From: Limnomonas spitsbergensis
Taxonomy: Eukaryota > Chlorophyta > Chlorophyceae > Chlamydomonadales
Length of the DNA: 64,000 nt
Direction: 5' to 3'
Assembly: GCA_037349105.1 (NCBI GenBank)
Contig: JAYJMM010000106.1
Location: forward strand, 496,001 to 560,000
The stretch's first letter is position 1. The number at the start of each line of letters is the position of its first letter. Position numbers and translations under genes: made by a program. The notes below the pieces were generated by a model. The model made no database searches. It saw nothing but the letters and a program-made list of their open reading frames with translations, and had not been told where the DNA came from. Shown here piece after piece: positions 34,901-44,491 of the stretch.

Positions 34901-35521
34901 CAGTCAGAAATTAAGCATTTGGGAGGATAGTTTGCCCTGAGGGCAGCATTAAAATATTTCTTTGTTCATACCCGAGGGAAGGCAAATGAAATCTACGGTA
35001 CGTCCGTTCTACTACCGTGCATGGATCCTGCCGCTCCTGCCTGTCACCATGCTTTGTCTCTGCCATCCATTCATTCCCTTCGGAACGCACACTTGATGTC
35101 AATCTCGCTTGTGATTGATTAGAAAGAAAGAAAGAAAACGCCTGAGCGTGTCTTGTGGGAAACGGCATTTGAAATGCCGTATGCCGGTTAGCGTAGTGAA
35201 GGTCCGCGGGGGATACGCATGCTCCGGTACCAAGGCCTGCCTGCCTCCGTCATGTGTGTTCTTTATACTGGTACTTATGATTTTCTGGTACGAGTGTCAT
35301 GCATGTTTCCGGTGCCGGATGGGCTGTATATGTTGTTGAGCATCTTTTTGGAAACCTATTAACTGGCTTCATTTGCATACTGACGTCAGGGTGGCGCATC
35401 CAACGTGCATCTGCTACCCTCTGAGGGTGAGGAGGGTCACCTCTATATCATAAGCCATCTGTCCAAAGCTCTGGATGCCCTCATGCTCGATCTCACGTCA
35501 AGCAGCAAGGAGATGTCATGA
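25981..35521 (+). CDS. Alpha/beta-hydrolase fold protein, multi-exon gene
   Basis: Exons: 25981-26118, about 26747-26885 (or from 26731), 27102-27269, 29655-29944, 32917-33113, 33518-33572, about 34146-34166, 34355-34477 and 35390-35521 (stop TGA). Phases agree from 26885 onward. The start ATG gives a hydrophobic N-terminus (MSLLGPLVALMAALLVGHML), a signal anchor. Motifs: HGG in VAVHGGIMTG (oxyanion region), PTYPGFGASQSNNG, and the nucleophile elbow G-C-S-W-G-G spanning the 27269/29655 junction. RIHYGRNDTIV should hold the acidic residue and EEGHL the catalytic His. The substrate is unknown; the family includes esterases and epoxide hydrolases. The elbow exon carries an extra Ala-rich insert of about 60 residues. 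The junction of exons 1 and 2 and the 34146 micro-exon are least certain. Introns hold six tandem arrays. Confidence 0.88.
26462..26610 (+). repeat. Interspersed repeat family R6, copy 2
   Basis: GTAATTCAGAAATTGTGTAA, CCTGGTAAAAGTAACAGAAT, TGAAACTCAGCTACGG and ACCGGCACAGCACT follow the same order as at 12085-12290. It lies in the first intron of the hydrolase gene. Confidence 0.75.
27200..27885 (+). repeat. 204-bp repeat: tandem copies of hydrolase exon 3 end plus donor
   Basis: The exon end TTCGGGCACGACGTAATGGA through GTGCTGGCAG|GTGTGTTTCG is repeated downstream with a period of 204 bp (CGGGCACG at 27211, 27415, 27619 and 27823). Within each unit a second, more diverged half-copy exists (GCTGCTGAGCGCCTTGCG to GTTCTGGCCTGTGTG). 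The main copies keep the 5' splice site. This gives alternative donors after the VLAG sequence that precedes the nucleophile elbow. Confidence 0.88.
27886..28319 (+). other. Hydrolase intron, no feature recognised
   Basis: Unique sequence between two tandem arrays. No exon is supported. Confidence 0.5.
28320..28716. repeat. 96-bp tandem repeat, four copies
   Basis: AATTTGG recurs at 28325, 28421, 28517, 28613 and 28709, exact 96-bp spacing. Units share GTGTGAGACAGGGCACRAAA and GAGGGAGTCTTTGAGGGG and are nearly identical. Since 96 is divisible by 3, ORFs run through on both strands; they are not considered genes. Confidence 0.93.
28717..29427 (+). other. Hydrolase intron, no feature recognised
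   Basis: Ordinary-complexity sequence. ORFs of about 90-110 codons show no known domain. Confidence 0.5.
29428..29672 (+). repeat. Tandem copies of the acceptor and start of the nucleophile-elbow exon
   Basis: GATGCAGCTGGG occurs at 29428, 29563 and 29655. The last two are preceded by TCTCTCCCCCATCAG, the acceptor of the GCSWGG exon, and the first two are followed by GCTAGCTTGGGGTCCGCCCT. The real exon is the copy at 29655, because only it continues as coding sequence. Confidence 0.88.
30093..30300. repeat. 26-bp minisatellite, about 8 copies
   Basis: Unit GGGACAGATCTGCTAGTGCT followed by AGGTTC, nearly perfect copies, within the hydrolase intron. Confidence 0.92.
30343..31888. repeat. 22-bp minisatellite, about 70 copies
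   Basis: Unit CTGTGGCTGGGAGTGCTACA followed by GC. Main variants are TGTAGCT, TTGTAGCGGGG and TGCCACAG. It lies in the hydrolase intron between exons 29655-29944 and 32917-33113. Because 22 is not divisible by 3, three units are read in successive frames, which explains the LQPVAGSATACGWECYSLW-like ORFs. Confidence 0.94.
31889..32229 (+). other. Hydrolase intron between two arrays, no feature recognised
   Basis: Unique sequence with a short CTAGCTGCTAGCTGCTGCTG stretch. Nothing else is recognised. Confidence 0.5.
32230..32735. repeat. 20-bp minisatellite, about 24 copies
   Basis: Unit AACAAGGAGCTGGTTCTCTT, with AACAGGG, AACGAG and TTCCTCTT variants at the edges. It is intronic, upstream of the hydrolase exon at 32917. 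Confidence 0.93.
33573..34145 (+). repeat. Purine-rich degenerate repeats in hydrolase intron
   Basis: GGAGGGAGGAGG and GTGCAGCTT motifs recur irregularly on the + strand between exons 33518-33572 and 34146. The GNGCAGCTTG motif appears about six times (33590, 33645, 33700, 34035 and elsewhere). Confidence 0.6.
34812..35010 (+). repeat. Interspersed repeat family R4, copy 2
   Basis: CTTACCTCATAATTAACGTT, GTTTGGGGTTGAGGGATCCA, TTTTCAGTCAGAAATTAAGC and ACCCGAGGGAAGGCAAATGA match 22862-23068 in the same order. Confidence 0.82.
35118..35188 (-). repeat. Interspersed repeat family R9, copy 1 (GAAAGAAAG-ended)
   Basis: On the minus strand: TACGGCATTTCAAATGCCGT, ACACGCTCAGGCGTTTTC, then TTTCTTTCTTTC. 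The same order occurs at 58003-58070 (+). The TACGGCATTT...AAATGCCGTA part is itself an inverted repeat. It resembles R2 in carrying a GAAAGAAAG end. Confidence 0.75.
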
Positions 35522-35589
35522 TGCCTTTCCTGTTTCCTGCTCGCCTTGTCTCGGCTGACGACGAGAGGCCACATGCGCACCCGGGCTGT

Positions 35590-35655
35590 TTTTGTGTATG
35601 TGCGTCTCAGGTTTCTAGGGTTGGGCGGCCGGTCTCACAATTTGTGAAGTCCTCA
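35590..35655 (+). repeat. Interspersed repeat family R8, copy 1
   Basis: GCGTCTCAGGTTTCTAGGGT then TGGGCGGCCGGTCTCACA matches about 62187-62245. It lies shortly after the hydrolase stop codon, probably in the 3' UTR. Confidence 0.78.
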
Positions 35656-36118
35656 CAAAATAAATGATGACAATGCCACAGTGGAGCACGATTTACAATT
35701 TAATTTTTTGTAATCCTCTCAGCACCAATTATTGAGGCTTAGTGTGTTAGTTTTTAGTGTTGTTGTCTTTTAAATGATGATTTCCATGGTGCTCACGATA
35801 TGTATGACGTTAGTAACCCCGAGTTCCCTCCGGTCCGCCTCTGTTACCATGTTGTCAGATGCCTTTTGCCTGCTGATGAAATAAATTAAAGACCGAATTG
35901 CCGATCCGCCCTCAACTGTCTTCCCGTGAAGTGCCGGTAGATTCTTTCCACATCTGCAGATATCTTGGTCTGGAGTGGGATAACCGGTGTCCGGCTCAAG
36001 ATTCTAGCCCCCAGCCCTGTCCCTTTAGCAATGTCGGCCTCTTATTCTCCGGGTATGACATGTCTAGCTGCCACATACTTAATCGCATGGATTCATGCCA
36101 CCACTCTGGTCAGTAGCT
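35656..36118. other. Hydrolase 3' flank and unassigned sequence
   Basis: A-rich stretches with AATAAATG (about 35660) and AAATAAATTAAA (about 35878) could serve polyadenylation. Otherwise no feature is recognised. Confidence 0.35.
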
Positions 36119-36665
36119 AACCGAGGAAGATATGTTGATATTGGCCATCAGCGCTCAGCAGTTTGAGGGTGTGCTGGGCAAGGAGCCCCCAAGGAAGCGC
36201 AGGTAAATGTGTTACAGACGGGAACGCCAGATTTCAGTGTATTTCCCCAAGCCTCTCGTTGCTTTTCTGGGGCATTCTAATCTGTCAATGACGTTACACC
36301 TCTGGGCCCTGCTCAAAAAGGCTCGGCCGCTTGGGCGCTTAACTAATGGGAGGAAAGAACAAAAAACGACCAGGGGTTAGGAAAAAAAGGTGGGAAATCA
36401 AGTGAAGGGACAGACATTCTGATCTGTAGAGAAGGTAGCTAGGTAAGCAGATAGGTAAGTAACCTGGTAAGTAACAGGTAGCATGGCATGGATCCTATAT
36501 TCAACTTTTCTTGAGTGTACCTTTGTACATTTGATGGTTCATGACCCTCAGAGTTTTTGTAGGGAGTGGTATACCACTATCAGCTACAGTACAGCTACGC
36601 TGTGGCCCTCGGCCACAAGTCCCTGGTGCGGCCAGCCCTGCGGCTTAGGACACTGGCCGGTCCAG
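36119..36665 (+). CDS. Two exon-like segments of an unrecognised gene
   Basis: Segment 1 (36119-36205) follows GTCAGTAG and ends before GTAAAT. It reads LTEEDMLILAISAQQFEGVL and then GKEPPRKR with two leftover bases. Segment 2 (about 36591-36664) follows CAGTACAG and ends before GTTTCG. It reads, in matching phase (2+1), S-YAVALGHKSLVRPALRLRT. The compatible phases and ordinary amino-acid mix suggest real exons, but I recognise no family and found no start or stop. An R1 repeat lies in the intervening intron. Confidence 0.35.
36284..36410 (+). repeat. Interspersed repeat family R1, copy 3
   Basis: TCAATGACGTTACACCTCTG, GGCTCGGCCGCTTGGGCGCT, GGGAGGAAAGAAC and AAATCAAGTG match the other R1 copies. 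Confidence 0.87.
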
Positions 36666-36902
36666 GTTTCGTGGGAATCGGCCCAGGGATGGCCAACAAA
36701 GGTGGTCCCTTACCCACTACAGGAAACACTGATGACCAGCTGCATTGATTGATACCATGAGGTGCGAGTGTCGCGGTGAATAGATGCACCTAAGGAATGG
36801 GTGAACCAAGCAAAAAGAATACAACGCATTTACGGTCATGTGTCGTGACACGTGTTGATCAACAGATTGGATTATATAAATAAATAAATAAATAAATTAA
36901 AA

Positions 36903-37045
36903 CGACACGCCCTGAGGCGTGGATTAAGGAAGCCACCCGTTCGGCCGTAGCACTAGGTGAGCTACCATGCAACAATTGCAGATTTACCCGGGCTTCCCGC
37001 TCCTTCCATGGTGGCTGGTGCGCTTTTGGTGGTGGTGTGCGCTGC
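36903..37045 (+). repeat. Interspersed repeat family R5, copy 1
   Basis: ACGCCCTGAGGCGTGGATTA, AGGAAGCCACC and, after a 40-bp spacer, TTCCCGCTCCTTCC, TGGTGGCT and TTTTGGTGGTGGTG match 63866-63948, which lacks the spacer. Confidence 0.82.
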
Positions 37046-37904
37046 CCATGCTGGCTTCCATGCACATCCTGTGTGTGTACATTTTATCCACCCAGTGGAC
37101 TGCCTGCCTTTGCAACTTGTTGGTATATTCCTCGGCCCTGGTTGGATCGGTCTGAAATGTATTTTTAAGCGTTTTGATTAAGGAAGTGGGGATTGTGCCG
37201 CACCTTCCCAACGTGATGGGTTTATGGTGTATCACTGTGCCCGCTTGCTTTAGCTCGTGGACGAGGGCCTCATATTGTTCCTTTTTCTCCGCGTTTTTGT
37301 TTTCGTGGTCTAAGTCATCGCAATAGCCAACTTCTATGACTCGGGCTCTGAGACCGATAGGATCTAGTACGTCGTCATCGAATCATGTCGCTCGGCTTGA
37401 GGCCTTCGGTTATCAGTATGTCCGGGCGCATCTTCTTCCTGTTGTTCTCCTGTTTTAAGCGCTCTTCTAGGATCAGCCCCTTTGTTCACCCTGCAATTCC
37501 CTTTCTTTATTCTGTTTCCTTAATCTGAAATTAAGGTGTGAATGGTTGCCCGAGGCGCGTGGGTGGTTTGGTTGTCAGGAAGGGGTCGGTAGTCATTTGG
37601 GGGGGATGGGTGTCAAAACCGCCTTTTGCCCTTCAATCCATTTGGTAAATTCAGAACATCATTTACGAAAGCATCATTTACGAAAGCACGGTACCTGATA
37701 GCCAGAATATATCAAGTTAATCTCTGTGTGTCACAGGTCAAATGAATCCTGCCATGTTAAGGCCTACCCTACTGGAAGGCTGCAGGGCATAAATTATAGT
37801 GCTCCATCTGTAATACAGCTATGTCACGGCCAGCAACCAGGTTAGCCTGCTGACATGATTCACATATGACATATACAACCCTCCTGTTTGTATATTCTGT
37901 ACAT

Positions 37905-37980
37905 TTGAAGTCTGACAGAGCATCAAATTGTATGCATGGGACAAATGCCCACTCAAGCAGTGAGTAAAGTGGCTTGAGCA
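37905..37980 (+). repeat. Partial relative of repeat family R3
   Basis: GAAGTCTGACAGAGCATCAA, then TGCATGGGACAAATGCCC resembles the central part of the copies at 21165 and 43122. Confidence 0.6.
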
Positions 37981-38369
37981 CAAAATAAAGTAGGAAAGAA
38001 GGATAAGAAGCGTGTGAATTGGTGATACGTGCAGTAATTTATGGTACCGGTATGTGAATGTGTTATATGAAAAGTGTGAAACTCTGCTGGACTTGAAAAA
38101 AACACAATTGCCCTGGCTGCCTGACAAACATAGACGAAAATGGAATTCAAACGAAATACAATTTCCTGGAGCAAGAGGGAGAGCAAGCAATCAAGAATTG
38201 CAATTATTCGATAGAAATCTGGATGGCTATAACCATGCACTGGATCATCAGGAAAGCATTAAACCGGTATTAAACAGTACCATACAGTACGGCAAATACT
38301 GAAACAGCTATTAAATTTGCAATGGAGCTACCGAGCAGGCGCTGCATGGGCCTGCCAGAAGCACACAAG

Positions 38370-38450
38370 GAAGAAAGAAAGCTACGCCCCATGGGAGGCG
38401 TGAGACAAGGAAACAGCGCAGCCTAGGCCAAAGCCACATCCGCACCGTGC
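38370..38450 (+). repeat. Interspersed repeat family R2, copy 2 (GAAAGAAAG-ended)
   Basis: GAAGAAAGAAAGCTACGCCC, GGGAGGCGTGAGACAAGGAA, ACAGCGCAGCCTAGGCC and CACATCCGCACCGTG match copies at 12989 and 61905 (-). Confidence 0.85.
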
Positions 38451-38513
38451 CTGCAGGGGCCTGCATGAAGCACACAAATGAAGAGCCCTGGAGGTCAGAT
38501 ATGCTGTTTCTAA

Positions 38514-38782
38514 TGTGGTCAGGCACGGCATCTATCCCCTCGTTGATTATATGCCTCCGGGGATATTGCTGTCGTACATCAACCAGAAGTTCGTTGGGAC
38601 AGTATGCCACTGCACTAGCTGCATGGGATCCGAAGCAACCAATATTGGTACCATCGTAGTCACCGGTGTCCGCAGCTTTGTCTCGACAAGCTGCGAGGGA
38701 ACCGATGCACCTTGCACTGGCAGCTTACATGGCTTCTCTGGATGTCCATCTGTTTGCAGAGGTGGGCAAGAGCAGGTGAGCA
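38514..38782 (+). CDS. Possible exon pair, unrecognised
   Basis: After TGTTTCTAATGTGGTCAG, an open stretch reads HGIYPLVDYMPPGILLSYIN. A second open stretch after GTGTCCGCAG (about 38676-38779) reads ALSRQAAREPMHLALAAYMA then SLDVHLFAEVGKSR, before a good donor GTGAGC. The joining donor is not clear and the phases cannot be verified. No family is recognised. Confidence 0.3.
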
Positions 38783-39385
38783 GCAGCCATGAGACATATT
38801 AATACAAATTTGAACGAAAGCAGCACTGGCGCAGACTGCTGCCACTCTAACTGTTTGGACGCAACTCACAAGGCGCAGATGGCTACTTAGGTACCCTAAG
38901 TAAGGCAGCATGGGGCTGAAGCCATGTCCAAAAATACCAGCCCCTACCTCTTCACACCAGGGATCTGTAGAGTATATTTCAAAGAACCGTATACCATGTA
39001 TTTCATTTCATGGTATCCATTCATACATCTGCCTGCCTGCCTTTGCCTTCGCCTTGAACTCATGAGGCCCCGGCATGGATCCCTTGACTACCGGTATTTG
39101 TCAGTTCTATGTATTTCAAATTGTATTTCCAGCAGTGATAAACGATGATACTTTCAGTGAGGGGTCTCAGTACCTGTATGTGCCCCCCTGGCCCTGAAAC
39201 CAGCCCTGCCGCCCAGGGGGAGCTGTCGCCTGATGAGCACTTTTATAAATGTCAGATTTGTACCAACCGGTATGGACGACACTTCTACCCAATAACAGCA
39301 CCCACACCTTGTAAAGTCACAGCAAAAGAAAAAGCACCCGAACGCGCTTCGCGCTTCTGGCTCGCAACTGATGCCCCTGGCTCAC
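38783..39385. other. No gene recognised
   Basis: Ordinary-complexity sequence downstream (in minus-strand sense) of the ORF at 39386-41273. The terminal exon or exons of that gene should be here, but I cannot place them. Confidence 0.4.
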
Positions 39386-41273
39386 CTTTGCTGAGGAAAC
39401 CAATGAAATTGGGTCCAGTCGACCACGCAGCGTAATCCCAGCAGAAGGGTTGTTGCAATTCCTGGTACTTTCCGAGTGCGAGGCGTGGCGATGACTCGAT
39501 GCGGCTTGGGCATGCGCTTTCGGACCTCGCCATCGCGGCAATATTCCATTTCAAACCGTCTGGGTCATGCTCGTCTTGCTCCTCTAGCAGGCACGAGTAC
39601 ATCTCGGAGGGCTCCATCAGCTCGTCTCCCATGGCCATCAAAGCCGGGAGCAGGCAGTCATGGGATCCTTCTCCCAGTGGATCCAGCATGCCGCAGTCGT
39701 CATGGCCATTTTCGACGCCATGCAATCCCCGGCTTGCTGCAGCGCCTGTTGACAGCACACAGCTGCTGATGGCGATGCCACCAGCGGCCGCTCCCCCTGC
39801 CATGCCAAGCGAAGGCGGCCCTGCTATCAGCTCTCCTCCCAGATTCAGGTACGAAGGGTAGCTTCCGTTGAAGGGCTGGCTGTATATCAGCGGCCCGCTG
39901 TGTACCCTTTTCAGCTGCCTCTTCGATGGAGAGTTCTTTGGCCCTTGACCGCGTACGCTCCTCTTGCGGTGGCCTTGGCTTCTCTTACTGCTGGGCTGCC
40001 CCTTGCCGCCGACCGCTGTGTTTTTTGCTGACAGCTGATCCAGCTTGCCCTGCTGACTGGCAGGGCTCAGGTGGCCAGGCGAGTCGCTGCTAGCACTGCC
40101 GGTGACAGACACACGCTTGTCAGGCGGTGACGCAACCTCTACCGCACAGGGTAGGGTGCCGCCCTGGCCGCTGCCTCCTTCACCAGCATCAGTGCCGATG
40201 CCCCCTTTGACCTCAGGGTCTACTGACAGCTGACCCAATGCGGCTGTTGCCGCTGAGGCCGCAGCCCTCCCAGCCAGACCTCTCAAAGACCCTTTCAAGG
40301 GGCTTCCACAGGATCGCCTGGCAGTCACTGTGGGAATTAGAATGGCCCGGCCGGAACCCTCTGGCCCCACAGGTGAGGCGAGCCTCTGTTTTAGGCCAGC
40401 AGCAGGGTCGCTGGTGAGACTTGGCCGCGCCGCGTGGGGAGCTTTGGCTTGGCTTGGTTCTATGGGCAGTTTGGGCACTGTCGCGGAACAATTCTGCGGA
40501 ACCTGTCTGGGCACCATTTCTGCTGCTGCTGCCTCTGCTGCAACTTCTGTTATTTCTGCTGCCTCTGCCCCTGCTGGCAATCTGGCTGTCTGTCGAGCAA
40601 CCTCCAGCCCTTTTGCTGCTGCCTCAGCCACTCTGGCTGTGCTCTGTGTGGATCCTCGAGGGCCCGCCTTATTGACATCGATTTCCGCTGTCTCCACAAA
40701 CCCCTTGCTCCTTCCTCTAAGGCGGATGATGTCACACGAGGCAATGCCAGAGCTGTGGCCCGGCTCCCATGCTGCCTTCTGACATTTGCGCCTGCCTAGC
40801 AGGTATCCCTGGGGAAGGATGGCGCATTGTTCCTCCAGAACTGAGCCTATGTTGTGGCTGCTGCCGCCAACCGTGCCTGCGTCGTCGCCGGCGGCCCGGC
40901 GATAGGCTTGAAGGCTTGGACCTTGTCTGCTGGCCTCATGCCTCCTGAAGCTGCCAGCAGCAGCAGCAGCAGCTTGGGCCTGCCCTGCAGCAGGCTCCCC
41001 ACATTTCACCGGTGTGGTGTGCTGATAAATACGGGCTGGACCAAGCTTCTCGGTGGGCCATAGGCCTTGGCCAGCAGATTTGTTTCCAGCCCTTGGCTGT
41101 CCAGAGGGGGAAGTTGCTCCATCCAAGAGGTTCTGAGTTCGGAGCCCCAGGGGGGTGCGGTGCAGCCTTGAGTCTTCTGTTCGTCCCGAAGTCCGTCGGC
41201 AGCTATCGACGTCCTTGGAAGACGCGGTTCCGCCTTTGCTGGCTAGTCGCTGCAAATTGGTTGATCGCATCAT
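39386..41273 (-). CDS. Long low-complexity ORF, probable large exon of an unrecognised gene
   Basis: An open frame of about 630 codons on the minus strand from ATG at 41273 (the frame is open a little further upstream). It is Ala/Gly/Ser/Pro-rich, with an Ala run near QAQAAAAAAGSF, a long Ala/Glu/Val stretch, and a basic patch SKRSQGHRKRSVRGQGPKN followed by SPSKRQLKRVHS, which looks like a nuclear localisation signal. An acidic C-terminal part contains LLEEQDEHDPDGL. The end NFIGFLSK falls exactly on AAAG|GTGAGC (39386), so this is probably an exon with a 5' splice site rather than the ORF stop at 39285. No domain is recognised; the regulator-like composition is only a hint. Confidence 0.55.
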
Positions 41274-41913
41274 GTTTTGGAATCTGATTATGTCGACAGT
41301 GGCTTGCAATTTAAATCAAGTAATGAATTTATGAAATCAGTGCTCTATTGGCAGGATATGTACCGGTAGGCGCCCACCTGATAGCTGACGCGAATGTCAG
41401 TACATCGTATTCTTGACATTTGCATCTTCGGCGTCCATGTTCTTGCTCGCCCCCTTATTTTATGACGCGGCTGCTAGCCAGCCAGGAAAACGACGGCAAT
41501 CTACCGAATAAGATTCTGCTAGAATTTGATGAAGAACCCACCTCAATCGAACGAAATGCACGGTACGCCCAGGGGGTACCCCCTGGTACACCAAATCAAA
41601 AATTGGGGGAATCCTGGAGATATATGCGGTTGCAACCGCATATCCCTCCACATTGGGGAGGGGGTAATGCGTCTCGCCTCGTTCCCCAATTAGGAAACGA
41701 GGGGAGGTGCATTACCCCCTCCATCATCCGATTAATGTTCATCTTGTCCGCCCCCCTACTTCACCCTCTCAGCCCCCCTCCCCAATCCCCATGCAGAGAC
41801 CTCCCAAACCCTGGAAATCCTCAACTACTTCGTCAAAATTCAAAATCGGGGGAGTGTAGCTAGGTGTAGACCAGGTCCAGCAAGTTTGCCAAGTTATTTG
41901 TTTTAACTGGTGG
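41274..41913. other. Region upstream of the low-complexity ORF, hairpin-rich
   Basis: Contains the hairpin cluster listed separately. The forward open frame of 147 codons (41420-41863) reads through the palindromes and has no domain. Confidence 0.5.
41560..41735. repeat. Cluster of three palindromes/hairpins
   Basis: The first is CCAGGGGGTACCCCCTGG (perfect palindrome, about 41568-41586). The second is ATATGCGGTTGCAACCGCAT (part of a perfect 22-bp palindrome, about 41622-41643). The third is a long hairpin with GGAGGGGGTAATGC pairing with GCATTACCCCCTCC and, inside it, CCTCGTTCC with GGAAACGAGG (about 41657-41731). It may be a foldback mobile element remnant. Confidence 0.82.
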
Positions 41914-42040
41914 GTCAATGACGTTACACCTCTGGGCCCTGCTCAGATAAGGCTCGGGCACATGGGCGACAAATTAAAAAGAGTAGGGAGGAAAGATGGA
42001 AACAACACAAGGGGGCAGGACAACAGAAAGCAGGAAACAC
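41914..42040 (+). repeat. Interspersed repeat family R1, copy 4
   Basis: TCAATGACGTTACACCTCTG, GGGCCCTGCTCAGATAAGGC, GTAGGGAGGAAAGATGGAAA and a GGGGCAGGAC segment match copy 1 best. It is flanked by two copies of a GCTAGGTGTAGACCAGGTCC motif (about 41858 and 42047). Confidence 0.85.
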
Positions 42041-43121
42041 TTGTGGCTAGGTGTAGACCAGGTCCGGCATGTTTGCCTAGTTGATCGTTTTAACTGGTGG
42101 GTGTCATGCATGATGAACGAGAGAAGCCATGCGCCCATTAGCACTAGATGTGCATGGTGCATGGTCTCATACTCCCATGTGCACGTTAAGAACATTAAGC
42201 AACGATTACATATAGTCAGTTATCTTACATTGATTTAATTATACAGGCTATACAGTTTGACTTGGTGCGTTCAACACAGCCGGCACAAGAGGATGGCGCA
42301 ACGATTAGCAACGTCAAAGACGTTGCTGCTAGCGATGTTGGTCAAGGAGGGATGGTGGGCATTTGGAGGACTTAACACAAGCTTCCTTCCAGTTTCCTAA
42401 CAGCAAGAGGCATTTAAAGGAGCGGGGGTGGGCAGGTTCTCCATTAGCTGTACCGGGGCTGCAATGGCCGGGAGGCTTTGGTAGAAGGTGTGGTCCAGCT
42501 AGTTGGGGGCTAGTTTCTTAAGGGACTGAAATAAACGGACTTCCTGTCCGCTGCTGTTTTTCGGGTGGGGGGGCTTTTCTCCCTCAACTTGTATCTTGCT
42601 CTCTCATTCATGTTTCCATCGAGACAGTTTATTATGCCGATGAGGCCGAGCCTTACGAGCTGGGCTCGCGGGTGCAACATTATGACCGTTTGACTAAATA
42701 ATGGGCATGATAACAGCAGTGCCAGTTTTTGAAGCAGTACATACCCTTCAAATATGGCATGCAATGGGGAGTTTGATGTTAGTACACGTGATACTGTAGG
42801 ATGCACATCAGTGGACATGAAGAAAGCAGTGGTGTAGCTCTCGTTTGAACCCGGAGATCTTACGCCTAGAGTGAAACAAACCATTTTCCTGCACTTTCTT
42901 TCAAGTCTTTACGCACCTCCTCCTAAAAGACTTTGCCCTCACCATGTCCCACCCATTGGCCAAAAACAAAAACATTTTCAGTCCAGATACAGTCTAGGCT
43001 GCTATCTGAACCCATACGGGTGTCGTGGTGCTTCTATTACAACAACCCAACATCCGGCCCAATAGCATCTATGCACCACCTAAATGCAAGATGCTGCTTC
43101 ATCCTACAGGCACCACCATGT
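42041..43121. other. No gene recognised
   Basis: About 1.1 kb without supported genes. Only ORFs shorter than 125 codons. Confidence 0.45.
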
Positions 43122-43290
43122 GAAGTTTTGTGAAGTTTTTACAGTCCATCAGAGCATCACAATTGATGCATGGGACAAGTGCCCGTAAACCGACACAAGC
43201 ACTAAATACGCTAGGACAGCGAAAACCAGTGACCCCCTGGGCAAGCAACTAGCACACAACCACAAGACAGTGGTGTGGGAGTGAACACCA
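43122..43290 (+). repeat. Interspersed repeat family R3, copy 2
   Basis: GTGAAGTTTTTACAGTCCAT, CAGAGCATCACAATTGATGC, AAGTGCCCGTAAACCG and GCAAGCAACTAGCACACAAC match 21165-21335. Confidence 0.87.
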
Positions 43291-43852
43291 TATTCGGAGG
43301 AGCCATGCCTGAAAGAGCCATGCAACAGAGTAAACAATAAAATAGGGAATACGATAACAGATGGGAACAAATATATAAATAAATAAACCGGTATATAAAT
43401 TCACAGTCTAAGACATGCAAGAAAATTGAGGAGAACAATGACATGGGATACAAACAATGAACTACCGTCGATAGGCAATACAGTAATTTTATCAGTCTGG
43501 TAGCATAGAAGATCGATTACACACACTAATTGCCGGTAGACAAAACAAGAAATCAGAGGAAAAGACGAGGGGAGATAAAAACGACTGACATCAATACCGT
43601 AGGCAATACTGCTGTCAATGCGCGCTTAGCAATAACAGGGAGGACGAGTCTATTACCTGTAAACCCTTTATACCAATCTTTCCAACAATGCATTTTCTGT
43701 TACGGCCATTTCATCATCATACACTCATAACCTAATTCCATCCCTCACATGCATCTGACTGCAATGACAGGCAGGCAAGCAAGCTCTGTAAACACCCAAC
43801 GGACCCCCCCCCTGGCGCCTACCACCCAACTGAAGCACCCACCCATCCAGAT
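43291..43852. other. 3' flank of the ankyrin gene, no other feature
   Basis: A+T-richer sequence with an (AAAT)n stretch (43368-43388). No coding feature is supported. Confidence 0.5.
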
Positions 43853-44449
43853 TCATTTAAAGCCAAAGCTATAGAAGACCTGAACAACTGACTTGCGACC
43901 CCTCTCGACAGCCAGCCGCAACGCAGCCATGACCCAGCCATTCCGAGCCGCTGCGTCAACGCGATCCATGCCGCTGAGCAGCGCATGCACCACACCGGCA
44001 TACTTGTTAAATGCCGCGATTTGCAAGACCGTGTTCCCGTGGGGACCCGTACCGTCAATGACCCCCCCCTTGTGATTCAGCAGCTCCCGCACCACGTCCG
44101 TGTAATTCATGTAGCAGGCCAACTGCAGCGCGGTCAAGCCACCCTCATTGGCTGTGTTGGGCCGGATGTCGGGTTGTTGCAGCAACAGCGCTACTGCGCC
44201 GGGCTGGTTGTTGTCCGCAGCCCATGCCAGCGGGGTGTTGCCCTTCTTGTCAACAGCGTTCACACTAACTGCTGACGCCCCAGCAGACAGTCGTCGGCGG
44301 CGTGCCGGCTGTGAAGATTCCTCTGTCCTCCTCCTCTTAGCTGATGAAGGAGACGATGCGCAGCTGGCAGCCGTCGCAGCCGATGATGGCCCATGATGAG
44401 CAGCAACAGGTGTGTCCCGTGAGGAGCAACAGCCTCTCTCCATACAGGG

Positions 44450-44491
<42 letters not shown>

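Larger units (their letters stand above)
34478..35389 (+). other. Last hydrolase intron with short repeats
   Basis: Contains CAGGGCCTAGGGCT-type short repeats (about 34665-34745), R4 copy 2 and R9 copy 1. No exon other than those listed is supported. Confidence 0.65.
36666..38499. other. Repeat-containing region, no gene recognised
   Basis: Holds R5 copy 1, a fragment of R3 and R2 copy 1 of this part. A (TAAA)n stretch lies at 36877-36900. ORFs shorter than 125 codons overlap on both strands without a domain. Confidence 0.45.

Noticed and set aside
41420..41863. 147-codon ORF (+)
   Set aside because: It reads through palindromes and hairpins; composition and position do not suggest coding.
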